The translations under genes and the position numbers were made by a program. 64,000 nucleotides of DNA from an uncultured Clostridia bacterium (lineage in GTDB: Bacteria > Bacillota > Clostridia > Christensenellales > UBA1242). The DNA lies in contig CAKVLQ010000004.1 of NCBI GenBank assembly GCA_934757845.1, positions 1-64,000 on the forward strand. The letters are read 5' to 3'. The notes below the pieces were generated by a model. It worked only from the letters and a program-made list of their open reading frames with translations, did not search any database and was not told where the DNA came from. Shown piece by piece: positions 52,299 to 60,399 of the stretch (positions within the stretch are counted from its first letter, which is position 1; every line of letters starts with the position of its first letter).

Positions 52299-52550
52299 AT
52301 GAGTAATAACAATTTAGTTCTTGAAATTGATGACATAGCAAATCATTTGAAGGCGATTGCTGAAATATGTGAACAAAGCAACATCGAGCATTTGGACCTT
52401 TCGGTTCATGCTGGGGTATACAAATTTGCTAGTGTTGAAAGTAACATTTATTTTCAAGAAGAAACAGAGAAGCACAAAGAGGCTGTTCAAAATTTAGAAG
52501 AATATTTGAAAATTAAGTCCGACTTTGAAAAGGAAGGTAAACATGATTAA
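52299..52550 (+). CDS. Small unknown element protein
   Basis: An 83-residue, acidic, helical protein (MSNNNLVLEIDDIANHLKAI) preceded by AGGAG. It overlaps the next gene by 8 bases. No family recognised; likely an accessory or regulatory product. Confidence 0.55.
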   Translation: MSNNNLVLEIDDIANHLKAIAEICEQSNIEHLDLSVHAGVYKFASVESNIYFQEETEKHKEAVQNLEEYLKIKSDFEKEGKHD

Positions 52551-52737
52551 TTTGGCACCAAAAAAACAAATAGAAAAATTTAAAGGTTGGCAACTTTATG
52601 AGGTCCAAGCCAAAAATCCTTATTATATGGCTTATTTTATAAAATCGCCAACAAAAGCACCAATTATGCTACATAACACAAATTTAGATAATCTTAAAAA
52701 ACAAATTGCTGGAAGCAAATTTAGAAAAGGAGTTTAA
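52543..52737 (+). CDS. Small basic element protein
   Basis: Start chosen at ATG 52543 (MINLAPKKQIEKF) with AAGGAAGG upstream. The 64-residue product is basic with a small beta/alpha look (GWQLYEVQAKNPYYMAYFIK). It could bind nucleic acid, but that is only suggested by charge. Confidence 0.5.
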   Translation: MINLAPKKQIEKFKGWQLYEVQAKNPYYMAYFIKSPTKAPIMLHNTNLDNLKKQIAGSKFRKGV

Positions 52738-52738
52738 T

Positions 52739-52870
52739 ATGGAAAATTTATTTAAAGAATATAAAAATTTTTGCGAAACAAAAGAAATCAGTATTTGTAA
52801 TGCTGAAAGTTTAATTTTGTTTGCACAAGAAAAGAAATTACCAAAAAAGGAGCGTTCTTTATGGAAGTAG
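52739..52870 (+). CDS. 43-residue element peptide
   Basis: ATG 52739 follows AAAAGGAG and encodes MENLFKEYKNFCETKE and a further helical stretch, ending LPKKERSLWK. It overlaps the next gene by 10 bases. The ribosome site and tight spacing support a real gene; function is unknown. Confidence 0.5.
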   Translation: MENLFKEYKNFCETKEISICNAESLILFAQEKKLPKKERSLWK

Positions 52871-53202
52871 CATTGTCTCTTATTTTAAGTATTATGTGGT
52901 TAGTTTTAATTACAATTTCTTATATCTTATCGCTGGAACTGGAAAAGCATAAGCAGTTTGAAGAATTAAGAAAATTAAACCGAACCGATTTGAAAGATTA
53001 TTCAAATTTTAATTGCTGTTATCAAGAAATAAAAAAGAGATTTGCTTTGGATGATGTATTTAAAATTGTTTATTTAAAAGATGGTAACACGATTATAAAA
53101 ATAAACAAAAATTATTATGATGTGTTTGAAACGGGCATGAATTTAATAATTAACGAAGATGAATATATAACAAAAAAATTTAAAGATTATTGTAACGAAT
53201 AA
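52861..53202 (+). CDS. Small single-pass membrane protein of the element
   Basis: The 113-residue protein starts with a hydrophobic segment (about 4-26) followed by a charged linker and a ~70-residue soluble domain (CCYQEIKKRFALDDVFKIVY). AAAGGAG lies before its ATG, inside the preceding small gene. No family recognised. Confidence 0.55.
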   Translation: MEVALSLILSIMWLVLITISYILSLELEKHKQFEELRKLNRTDLKDYSNFNCCYQEIKKRFALDDVFKIVYLKDGNTIIKINKNYYDVFETGMNLIINEDEYITKKFKDYCNE

Positions 53203-53222
53203 AATCAGATAAAACAAAAATA

Positions 53223-53265
53223 GAGCAACCACATTATGAGTGGGATATTTAAATAAAGGTTGCTC
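53223..53265 (+). promoter_or_regulatory. Stem-loop after the small-gene operon
   Basis: GAGCAACC (53223-53230) pairs perfectly with GGTTGCTC (53258-53265) across a 27-nt loop. A weak terminator, or a small RNA end, is possible; the T content after it is modest. Confidence 0.45.
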
Positions 53266-53386
53266 CTTTAAAAAAATTTCGTTTTAAAAAATTTTCATTT
53301 GTTTTTAATTTTTGTTTTCAAATAGGTTAGTTCAAATCTTCAAATCTTCATATTTTCTGTTTTAAATTTAATTTTAATTTTTGCAT

Positions 53387-53445
53387 TATAATTTAAACAA
53401 ATTTTTTCAATTTGTTTTTTCTAAAAAAGAACCGAGCAAGGTTCA
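53387..53445 (+). promoter_or_regulatory. Promoter and leader of the membrane/secretion module
   Basis: TATAAT (53387-53392) lies ~90 bases before the zinc-ribbon gene. The leader contains GAACC/GGTTC around a 6-nt loop (about 53429-53445) ahead of the ribosome site. The remainder of 53203-53480 is AT-rich with no gene. Confidence 0.45.
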
Positions 53446-53480
53446 CCCACTCACCAAATTAATAATCCAGGAGTGCATCC

Positions 53481-53672
53481 ATGAAAAGAGAATTAAGAAT
53501 ATTAAGAGAAGACAAAACAAGATTTTGTAATTGCTGTGGCAAAAAAATTGAAGCCAAAGTTCCAAGAGTTCAACTTTCCCCGGAAATCGTTCCGAGGACT
53601 TTTCATTTGTGCTGGTCTTGCACGATAGAAATATTGACCAATTATTTTATAAAAAAGGGAGGTGAGAAATGA
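53481..53672 (+). CDS. Small zinc-ribbon protein
   Basis: The 63-residue basic protein has two Cys pairs, FCNCCGKKI and LCWSCTIEI, spaced by ~28 residues, a treble-clef/zinc-ribbon pattern. CAGGAG precedes the start. It opens the module that leads to the P-loop ATPase and overlaps the next gene by 4 bases. It could bind DNA or a protein partner. Confidence 0.6.
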   Translation: MKRELRILREDKTRFCNCCGKKIEAKVPRVQLSPEIVPRTFHLCWSCTIEILTNYFIKKGGEK

Positions 53673-53971
53673 TGAAAGAAAGAACCATTGACGATATAAA
53701 AAAAGATTATAGTGAAAACATTCTAAATTGTGCACTTATAAATCTTTTGCAGATTGGCAAAACGAATTTTGACAAATCAAATCTGCGTGAACAAGCTTCA
53801 TGCGTTAATGAAGTTTATGACAATTTAGACCTTGCGGGCAAACGATTGCCAATCACCAGAGAATTTGCTTTGCAAGTTTTAGATTGTGAATATAAACTTT
53901 TTGATTTTGACGACATGGAACTATTAACATATTTTTCAAAAAATAAAAAAATGGAGGATGAAGAAGAGTGA
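53669..53971 (+). CDS. Unknown helical protein of the element
   Basis: The 100-residue acidic protein begins Met-Met (ATG 53669 or 53672) after GGGAGGTG. It is predicted helical (TIDDIKKDYSENILNCALIN) with an acidic end. The gene overlaps both neighbours by 4 bases, so it is part of a translationally coupled set. Function unknown. Confidence 0.55.
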   Translation: MMKERTIDDIKKDYSENILNCALINLLQIGKTNFDKSNLREQASCVNEVYDNLDLAGKRLPITREFALQVLDCEYKLFDFDDMELLTYFSKNKKMEDEEE

Positions 53972-55095
53972 CAACAACAAACAAACCAAACAAGATTTTA
54001 ACAATCTTAAAAGTTATAATATCAATTTATTTGTTAATTTGTGTTGCTGCTATTGGGGCGTGGGTATATTTAAAATACTTTGCACCTAAAAGGTTTACAA
54101 ATTCAGCAATCTATGCCAATTTTGTTGAAGATGAAAACGGTAAAAAGCCAGTTATGGAAATTAACTCATATAACAATTTATTTGAACTAAAATTCAATTA
54201 TTATACTGATTTCAATTCAACAGATGTAATAAGTGCAGGTGTTCAAATTTTAGATTTTAATAATTTAAAATCTGATTTGTATATGGGTGGCGATTTATTG
54301 CATCAAGAATATACATTCTCATACATATTTGGCAGTAAAGGCAAAGATAATTTTAACAGCAAAAGACTATGCATATATGAAGAAAGTGACGGGTTATCGT
54401 ATGCAACCATTAACAAAGAATATGAAGAATATGGTTGTATAAAAATTGAAATAGATGGTTCGTCATATGCTTTGCAACTTGGAAGAGATATTTATGTAAA
54501 AAATTATGCTTTTGGTCTATCTTCAAAACAAAAATCTAGTTTAAGTTTGCTTTTAAAACAAATGTTTGAGGTATATCATAACGGAACATACAAAAGCGGA
54601 ACATATGAGTTAACCTTTCCATTCAAAGATTATTTCGATGTCTATAAATTTGATGGGAAAAAATATGAAAAAATCGAAAGTGATATTTTTGACACCTACA
54701 TCTATACAAAATTTACAAACTACAACGAAGATGCAAAAACAGCAAAAGATAGCATATTTGGCCAAGTTCAATATAACTCTAACTGGACAAGCGGAACTCA
54801 AGATAATTTGCTAAACGAACACTTTAGAGATAAAAACTATTTTATATTAACCGAGCAAAACTGTAAGTTTACTTTTGACGAAAGCCAGGCAAAACACTTT
54901 GCTGACATTAACGATACAAGTTTTAATGAGTTCAAAGACAAAACTCAAAATTATACTATTGTGTTTGACCTAGATTATTTAGAAGATGTTGGAGTAATCT
55001 TTGGCGGAGTTAATAAAAATGGTCATGTTAAAGATTTGAATATCACATCATATTTCACGCTAAAAAATGGGGTTTTAACGGAGGTGCAACTATAA
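53968..55095 (+). CDS. Single-pass membrane protein with large ectodomain (A)
   Basis: A GTG start (53968) with GGAGGATG upstream gives 375 residues: a short cytoplasmic segment, a transmembrane helix (about 10-34) and a ~340-residue mixed alpha/beta exterior domain rich in Asp, Asn and Tyr. No known family. It is followed, with one base overlap, by a protein of the same plan. In filamentous-phage-like elements the proteins next to the ATPase are virion or exit proteins; a similar role is conceivable. Confidence 0.6.
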   Translation: MTTTNKPNKILTILKVIISIYLLICVAAIGAWVYLKYFAPKRFTNSAIYANFVEDENGKKPVMEINSYNNLFELKFNYYTDFNSTDVISAGVQILDFNNLKSDLYMGGDLLHQEYTFSYIFGSKGKDNFNSKRLCIYEESDGLSYATINKEYEEYGCIKIEIDGSSYALQLGRDIYVKNYAFGLSSKQKSSLSLLLKQMFEVYHNGTYKSGTYELTFPFKDYFDVYKFDGKKYEKIESDIFDTYIYTKFTNYNEDAKTAKDSIFGQVQYNSNWTSGTQDNLLNEHFRDKNYFILTEQNCKFTFDESQAKHFADINDTSFNEFKDKTQNYTIVFDLDYLEDVGVIFGGVNKNGHVKDLNITSYFTLKNGVLTEVQL

Positions 55096-56357
55096 TGGGA
55101 TTATTTAAAAACGATGCAACCAGGATAGGGTTTATAATTTTAGCCGCTGTTTTCTTATTTGGTTCATTTTGCATTTATGATGTTAATCGAATGTTTAATT
55201 TAACCAGTAAAGTTATTGGATACTTCCAGCATACAACCGATGTTGTGAAAGTTGCCGATTTTGAATATGATGTTGAACAACTTTTGTTCACAAATTCTGG
55301 CGCCGATGAAAATGAATATTTTGCGGAAGTTAAAACATCATCAGTTGAAGGTTTTGACAAAACAAAAAAATATACAATTCAAATAAACGGAAAAAACTGC
55401 GGTTATGTTAACAAAAGTTTGGAATATGTAAACGCAAACTTCATTAACACATTTTATTCAACAAATAACACAGTTTTATTAACTGATAAATTAAACATAA
55501 AAATAAATTTTTATAAAGACGGCACAAAGATTGTTTTAATCACCAAAAACGGAGAAAAAGCCGTGAAATTATGGTCAAGTTATATTCAAAAATATGGTTT
55601 TAGAATAAAAATTGTGGAAGAACCATTTAACTCAACCATAGAAGCGGATAACATTCCAACTTACACCGTTAATCTTTATGTTGACGGAGAGATATATCAA
55701 GCTTTGAGTTTAAATAAATTTAATCAAAAAGAATATTCTCTTCCTGTTGCAATAGACAATAAAGTTATTCTTAATTGGAAAGATAGTGAAGGAAATTTAT
55801 ACGCAAAAATTCCTTTAAGCAACATTGATTTATATGCAACAAGTGTCATAGTTGATTCAACATCATTAGGGATAGTTATTAACAATGAAGTAAACAAGCC
55901 AGATTTATACGCTGATGATAAGGGTGCGATGGGCACGAAAGACTCTTTAAACATTACCCCATATAATAGTCAAGTTTGGGATATGATGAAAGGTGGTAGT
56001 TTCGAAGTTATAAATAAATTAAATTTTTATTACTGTATTAATTTTTATGGCTATATGATAGGACAGGTTGATGGTGGCTTTCTTGGTAGTGTATGGTGTC
56101 CAACAATAAATATTAAAAACAAATCGAATAATGAAGCTATTAAATTTTCTTTTTTGGGCGGTATAAAAGACGAAACTAATACTGCTTATACTATCGTTTC
56201 GTTTAACTTTTATACATTTTCTGATGAAGACTTTCCAAAACAAGCAAATTTAATATTAGAAGATGACGAGTTTATTCAATTAAAGACTGATGTTAAAAAC
56301 AGTTTTAAAAACAATGATTTTGGTGTTGATTTTCGAATGGTCGTAAAATTGGCGTAA
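55095..56357 (+). CDS. Single-pass membrane protein with large ectodomain (B)
   Basis: This 420-residue protein has the same layout as its upstream neighbour: transmembrane helix at about 11-31 and a beta-rich exterior. Recurrent strands such as TIQINGKNCGYVN and TYTVNLYVDGEIYQAL suggest Ig-like or jelly-roll modules. GGAGG precedes the start. No family recognised. The two ectodomain proteins probably act together at the cell surface. Confidence 0.6.
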   Translation: MGLFKNDATRIGFIILAAVFLFGSFCIYDVNRMFNLTSKVIGYFQHTTDVVKVADFEYDVEQLLFTNSGADENEYFAEVKTSSVEGFDKTKKYTIQINGKNCGYVNKSLEYVNANFINTFYSTNNTVLLTDKLNIKINFYKDGTKIVLITKNGEKAVKLWSSYIQKYGFRIKIVEEPFNSTIEADNIPTYTVNLYVDGEIYQALSLNKFNQKEYSLPVAIDNKVILNWKDSEGNLYAKIPLSNIDLYATSVIVDSTSLGIVINNEVNKPDLYADDKGAMGTKDSLNITPYNSQVWDMMKGGSFEVINKLNFYYCINFYGYMIGQVDGGFLGSVWCPTINIKNKSNNEAIKFSFLGGIKDETNTAYTIVSFNFYTFSDEDFPKQANLILEDDEFIQLKTDVKNSFKNNDFGVDFRMVVKLA

Positions 56358-56377
56358 ATTTTAATTAAACATGGAAT

Positions 56378-57682
56378 TTGACAATGAGTTTAAAGCGTAA
56401 AAAAAAGAAAAAACAGCGATTTAAGTTTTTTAATTGGATAAAAAAAGTTTATAAAAAATTATTTATAAACCCCGACAAAAAGCCAAAGCCAAAACGAGAT
56501 TGGATAAAGTGGTTTGCTCGGAGGCATTATTTAAACAAATTTATTTTAATGTTGATATTAGACCTTATTTTGCTTATATCAATAGGGTTCAACTTCATGC
56601 TCTGGTATGTTTCAGTTCCGTTAATAATCGTAACAATCCCATTTGGGTTTTTCACAGCGTGGACCATAATTGATTTGATTAAATATTCGGCATATTGTGC
56701 ACTTGTAAAAAAGCATAATAATAACATTAAAAATCAAAAATCGAGAGTTGACTTTCGAAAAGGTCCACCAGGGTGTGGCAAAAGCACTCAAACATTGTAT
56801 GAAGCGGTGGTGTTGGCGGATATGTGCTGGCAAGAATTGACCTACAAATATTGGCTATATAAAGGACTAAAAGAAAAACAGTTAACTAATTTTCAAAAGC
56901 AAGAAAAAGCCGAAGTTTTTGAGGCTTATGAATTTTATCAAAAAGAAAATACCATTCCTTGCTTATGGTCTAATGTGCCATGTAAAGACGACCAAGGAAG
57001 AAAAGCAAATAGATTAACAAAAGCCCATTTGCTTCAAGAAAAAAAACTTCCCATCTATTCGGTTTTGTTTAGTGATGAAATAGGAATAGAATTTGAAGCA
57101 AAAAAGGGGAAAATTGAAAAAAAACTTAAAAACCTTTCATTGTTTGGAAGATTAATTAGACATTTTACAGATGGATATTGGCGTCTTACTGAACAAGATG
57201 AGAAAAAAAGTTTTATTGACATTCGAAGGGTGGTTGAGCGGGTTGTTTTATGTCTTAACCAAACTTGGGTTATGGAACCAGTAATTTTAAATAAGTTCTA
57301 TAAAAAACTTGTTGCAAAAAAAATTAAACAAACCAATAAAATTTATGATTATGTTGAAGGTTCGGAAACTTATAAAAAATTGCAAGCCAAAGTAGAAAAA
57401 AGTAGTAAAAGGCAAGCTTTATTTATGAAAAGACTGAACCATTACATAAAATGCATAGGTTTTAGGAAATACACAGTTGAAGAACGGGAGATTAATGAAA
57501 GCGATGGAAAAATAATTAACTCCCAAACAAAAACTTTCTACACACCAAGTTGTTTAAATGTTAATTATAACGATAGAAGTTTCCATAACTTATATGCTTG
57601 CAAAGACAAGAAATTAGAACCAAGCGTGTTTAAAGAAGATTTTCTTACTGATGAAGACGCAAAAGTTATGTTAGAGGAGTAA
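56378..57682 (+). CDS. Zot-like membrane-anchored P-loop ATPase
   Basis: The 434-residue protein has a very basic start, a transmembrane hairpin (about 54-75 and 77-103), Walker A GPPGCGKST (129-137) and Walker B VLFSDEIG (229-236). Between them is LWSNVPC, and after them RHFTDGYWRLTEQDE followed by DIRRVVERVV. The order sNxP, hhhhDE, RH...TQ/EQ, R resembles Zot/gene-I ATPases that drive filamentous-phage extrusion. In those the membrane helix is C-terminal, whereas here it is N-terminal, closer to conjugation coupling proteins. Membrane-bound DNA/virion export motor is the best guess. Confidence 0.65.
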   Translation: MTMSLKRKKKKKQRFKFFNWIKKVYKKLFINPDKKPKPKRDWIKWFARRHYLNKFILMLILDLILLISIGFNFMLWYVSVPLIIVTIPFGFFTAWTIIDLIKYSAYCALVKKHNNNIKNQKSRVDFRKGPPGCGKSTQTLYEAVVLADMCWQELTYKYWLYKGLKEKQLTNFQKQEKAEVFEAYEFYQKENTIPCLWSNVPCKDDQGRKANRLTKAHLLQEKKLPIYSVLFSDEIGIEFEAKKGKIEKKLKNLSLFGRLIRHFTDGYWRLTEQDEKKSFIDIRRVVERVVLCLNQTWVMEPVILNKFYKKLVAKKIKQTNKIYDYVEGSETYKKLQAKVEKSSKRQALFMKRLNHYIKCIGFRKYTVEEREINESDGKIINSQTKTFYTPSCLNVNYNDRSFHNLYACKDKKLEPSVFKEDFLTDEDAKVMLEE

Positions 57683-57684
57683 AG

Positions 57685-58032
57685 GTGAAAGACGGGTTAA
57701 GGTTAGTTAAACTAATAATAGTTTATTTAATATCGAGCGTAAGTTCGATTGTTATTTGGGGTTTGAATAATGATTTAATAAAAACAAGTGCAGGTGCTGA
57801 CACTGTGAGCCAACTGGGCATGGGATTAAGCAAAATCATTTTAATACCGCTATATATAATTTTATTTTTAGTTTCATATAGCCTTAGTTTAAGCAGTTTT
57901 ATAACCAGCATAAAACTCATAGGTTCAAAATCAAAAACTTTAAAAATCTTTTCAATAATTATGTTGATTTTATCATTGGCATTAATTGGATTTGTTATAT
58001 ACATAACAGTTCAATCTTGCAAATTGTTTTAA
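57685..58032 (+). CDS. Three-helix membrane protein next to the ATPase
   Basis: GTG 57685 (two bases after the ATPase stop, with GAGGAG upstream) gives 115 residues with three transmembrane helices (about 8-26, 47-72 and 85-108). The immediate coupling to the ATPase suggests a shared membrane complex. A small hydrophobic virion or channel protein is possible; there is no sequence proof. Confidence 0.6.
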   Translation: MKDGLRLVKLIIVYLISSVSSIVIWGLNNDLIKTSAGADTVSQLGMGLSKIILIPLYIILFLVSYSLSLSSFITSIKLIGSKSKTLKIFSIIMLILSLALIGFVIYITVQSCKLF

Positions 58033-58040
58033 GGGAGGTG

Positions 58041-58073
58041 ATGCACAAAACATTTTTAACAAATCAAATTTAA
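58041..58073 (+). other. Near-perfect anti-16S site with a 10-residue ORF
   Basis: AAGGGAGGTGATGC (58031-58044) is almost the full complement of the 16S rRNA 3' end and runs straight into ATG 58041 (MHKTFLTNQI, stop at 58071). The ribosome site is too close to that ATG for normal initiation. It may be a leftover start or a coupling site for the next gene. Confidence 0.3.
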
Positions 58074-58092
58074 AATTAAACAGGAGGGAACT

Positions 58093-58329
58093 ATGAAAAC
58101 AGCAAAAAAAATTATTTTAGGGATTATAGGCTGTGCGGTTTGCGTGGTAATTGGTGCAGGTGTTGCTCATGGTATATCTTACAAAGATAAAATTATTGAC
58201 GCATGGAATAACACATTCCATAAAAACGACCAAAACCAAGAAGAAAAAAACGACACTAAAACCGATGAAACAGTTAGCACAGCTTCAATCACAATTTTAA
58301 GCGACGGCACAACAAGATTAAATAAATAA
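58093..58329 (+). CDS. Small exported or membrane-anchored protein
   Basis: The 78-residue protein has a signal-like hydrophobic segment (about 5-27, with IILGIIGCAVCVVIGAG), and a hydrophilic, Lys/Asp/Thr-rich exterior. AGGAGGG precedes the ATG. Size and position would suit a coat-type protein of a filamentous virus, but the usual second hydrophobic segment and basic C-terminus are missing, so I do not call it one. Confidence 0.55.
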   Translation: MKTAKKIILGIIGCAVCVVIGAGVAHGISYKDKIIDAWNNTFHKNDQNQEEKNDTKTDETVSTASITILSDGTTRLNK

Positions 58330-58343
58330 AGGAGAAAAATATT

Positions 58344-59966
58344 TTGAAAAATGGTTTATTATATAAGTTCATTGCTTATCCATTAATTGCGGGTGTGTCT
58401 TTTGGTGCTACATATGGAATTGCGGAGTTTAATAAGATATCGAAAGAAAACAAAAATCTAACCGAAATGGTTACTTCAGTAATTGAAGAAAACAATGAAC
58501 TTAAAACAAAACGAGCAGAACTTGAGAATAAAGTGTTAAATTTGGGTCTTGATATGGTTGCAAAGGATAACACCATAAAACAACTTGAAACCGACAAAAC
58601 CGAAATTAATACAAAACTAGAAGCAAAGACTAACGAATTAAAAATTGCAAATGAAAAAATAACCGATTTAGAAAATAATATTACAACTTTGCAAAATAAG
58701 GTTAACACCTTAACAACAGAAAAAGAAACTTTGCAAACAAACTTAAACGATGTTAATGCTCAACTAGCAACAAAAACAACATTATATAATCAAGTTTGCG
58801 AAGAACTCGAAACAGCCAATGGCAATATTGACGAACTTACACAAACAAAAGCAAATCTTGAAAGTGAAATAACAAATTTAAATAACACTAAACAAGATTT
58901 GGAAAATCAACTAGCGGAGAAAGATGTTTTAATAGCAGATTTAGATACGACATTACAAACTATGACAAGTGAAAGAGATGAGTTGCTTCAAGAAAAATCA
59001 AATCTTGAAACACTAGTTCAAAGTTTAACCAAGCAAATCAATCAAAAGCAAACAGAGATTGACGCATTAAACACACAAATAACAAACTTGCAAGAACAAA
59101 TAACACAGTTGCAAGCCCGCATTAGCGAACTAGAAAGCGGAAAAACGGAAGAACCAACAACATTGTCAGCGGGACTATATGAAACAGGCACGACTACACT
59201 TGTGAAATCATGGGAGCAATTAATTGCAGACGGGGATATATCAACCGCAGACGGACATTTGCAAGTTACAAATAAAAACCTTGCAGGCGACTTAATTTGC
59301 GGAACTGTTGACGAGTTAACTTCTTTGGAAAATGCTTTTAGTGATTGCCAATCATTAACAAAGTTAGATGTATCAAATTTAAATACATCGTTGGTAACAA
59401 CTATGAAAGAAGCATTTTCATCATGTTTTCTTTTAACAGAATTAGATTTATCAAATTTTGATACTTCAAAAGTCGTTACGATGGAAAAGATGTTTCAACA
59501 TAATGGGTTACAAAATTTGAATTTGTCAAGTTTTGATACATCAATGGTAACTTCAATGAGTCATATGTTTGCTGGCAATAGTGCCATAAAGGAATTAGAT
59601 TTATCAAGTTTTAACACAATCAATGTTACAAATATGAATTCTATGTTTGATGGTTGCACTTCGTTAAATACTATAAATTTGTCAAGTTTTGATACATCCA
59701 ACGTGAAAGATATGGGCTTTATGTTTGATATATGTCCTCGTTTGAAGTATTTATTATTATCAAATTTTGATATGACAAAAGTTACAGATAAATCGTTTAT
59801 GTTTCAAGATGCGTTTACGGAAAATCTTGAGGCAAATATATCTGTAGAAATTGACTATCAAGGAACAATAGCAGAATGGCAAGCGAAAGGCTTTACAACA
59901 GCAAATAGCGGATTAAAGGCAGGCGTAACCATTCATTGCACCGATGGCGATTTAGTTACGGAGTAG
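58344..59966 (+). CDS. Coiled-coil fibre with BspA/DUF285 leucine-rich repeats
   Basis: The gene starts at TTG 58344 with AAAGGAG upstream. The 540-residue product has an N-terminal hydrophobic segment (about 7-25) and a ~240-residue coiled coil (about 30-270; many Leu/Glu/Asn heptads). A C-terminal domain of DUF285-type repeats (about 320-500) follows: LTELDLSNFDTSKVVTMEKM, then LNLSSFDTSMVTSMSHMF. Each repeat is ~23 residues with LDLSxFDTSxVTxMxxMF. This is the architecture of a stalk plus binding head, suited to host attachment or adhesion. It is the last gene before the hairpin-rich region. Confidence 0.75.
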   Translation: MKNGLLYKFIAYPLIAGVSFGATYGIAEFNKISKENKNLTEMVTSVIEENNELKTKRAELENKVLNLGLDMVAKDNTIKQLETDKTEINTKLEAKTNELKIANEKITDLENNITTLQNKVNTLTTEKETLQTNLNDVNAQLATKTTLYNQVCEELETANGNIDELTQTKANLESEITNLNNTKQDLENQLAEKDVLIADLDTTLQTMTSERDELLQEKSNLETLVQSLTKQINQKQTEIDALNTQITNLQEQITQLQARISELESGKTEEPTTLSAGLYETGTTTLVKSWEQLIADGDISTADGHLQVTNKNLAGDLICGTVDELTSLENAFSDCQSLTKLDVSNLNTSLVTTMKEAFSSCFLLTELDLSNFDTSKVVTMEKMFQHNGLQNLNLSSFDTSMVTSMSHMFAGNSAIKELDLSSFNTINVTNMNSMFDGCTSLNTINLSSFDTSNVKDMGFMFDICPRLKYLLLSNFDMTKVTDKSFMFQDAFTENLEANISVEIDYQGTIAEWQAKGFTTANSGLKAGVTIHCTDGDLVTE

Positions 59967-59976
59967 AAGTTAAATT

Positions 59977-59998
59977 ATTCTTTAATTGCTTAAAGAAT
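59977..59998 (+). terminator. Hairpin ending the fibre operon
   Basis: ATTCTTTAA pairs perfectly with TTAAAGAAT around TTGC, followed by TTTCACTTTTT. Rho-independent terminator likely. Confidence 0.65.
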
Positions 59999-60399
59999 TT
60001 CACTTTTTAGAGTAGCAATAAGGCAAAATTTTTAAAAGTTTAGTTAAATAATTTAAAAAGTGTTTTTAAATTATAACGCAAAGATATTAAAAATTTTGCC
60101 TATGCTACCTTAAAAATAAATTACATTACGCAAACAATATAAAATAAAAAAAATCGACCGATTTAAAAAAAATAAAAAATAAAATTAAAACTTAATATTG
60201 TTAAGAAATGTAATTAATTTTTTGACTTTTGTCAAAAAATAGAGCAAATTTTGTTTCACAAAATTTGCGAATTTTGTTGCTAGTTGGCAACATAAAATTT
60301 TTTTTAAATTTTAACCTTTTTTCAAAATATAATCCCAAGTTTCCCGTGTTTTTATAAATAAATTAAAAAAAATAATCCTAAAAAAGGAATTAAATCCCA
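59999..60399. other. Hairpin-rich intergenic region, possible replication origin/packaging signal
   Basis: No gene is present. A large imperfect inverted repeat (arms 60012-60034 and 60087-60108, GTAGC...GGCAAAATTTTTAA) encloses a perfect 11-bp hairpin (60049-60073, TAATTTAAAAA/TTTTTAAATTA). Further perfect hairpins are 60218-60239 (TTTTTTGAC/GTCAAAAAA) and 60244-60268 (GCAAATTTTGT/ACAAAATTTGC). An imperfect one is at 60270-60300 (GTTGC/GCAAC plus flanks). Single-stranded DNA phages carry such structured intergenic regions for replication and packaging. The role here is inferred. Confidence 0.55.

Noticed and set aside
58093..58329. Calling the 78-residue protein the major coat protein
   Set aside because: It has only one N-terminal hydrophobic segment; a coat protein should have a signal plus a second membrane helix and a basic end.
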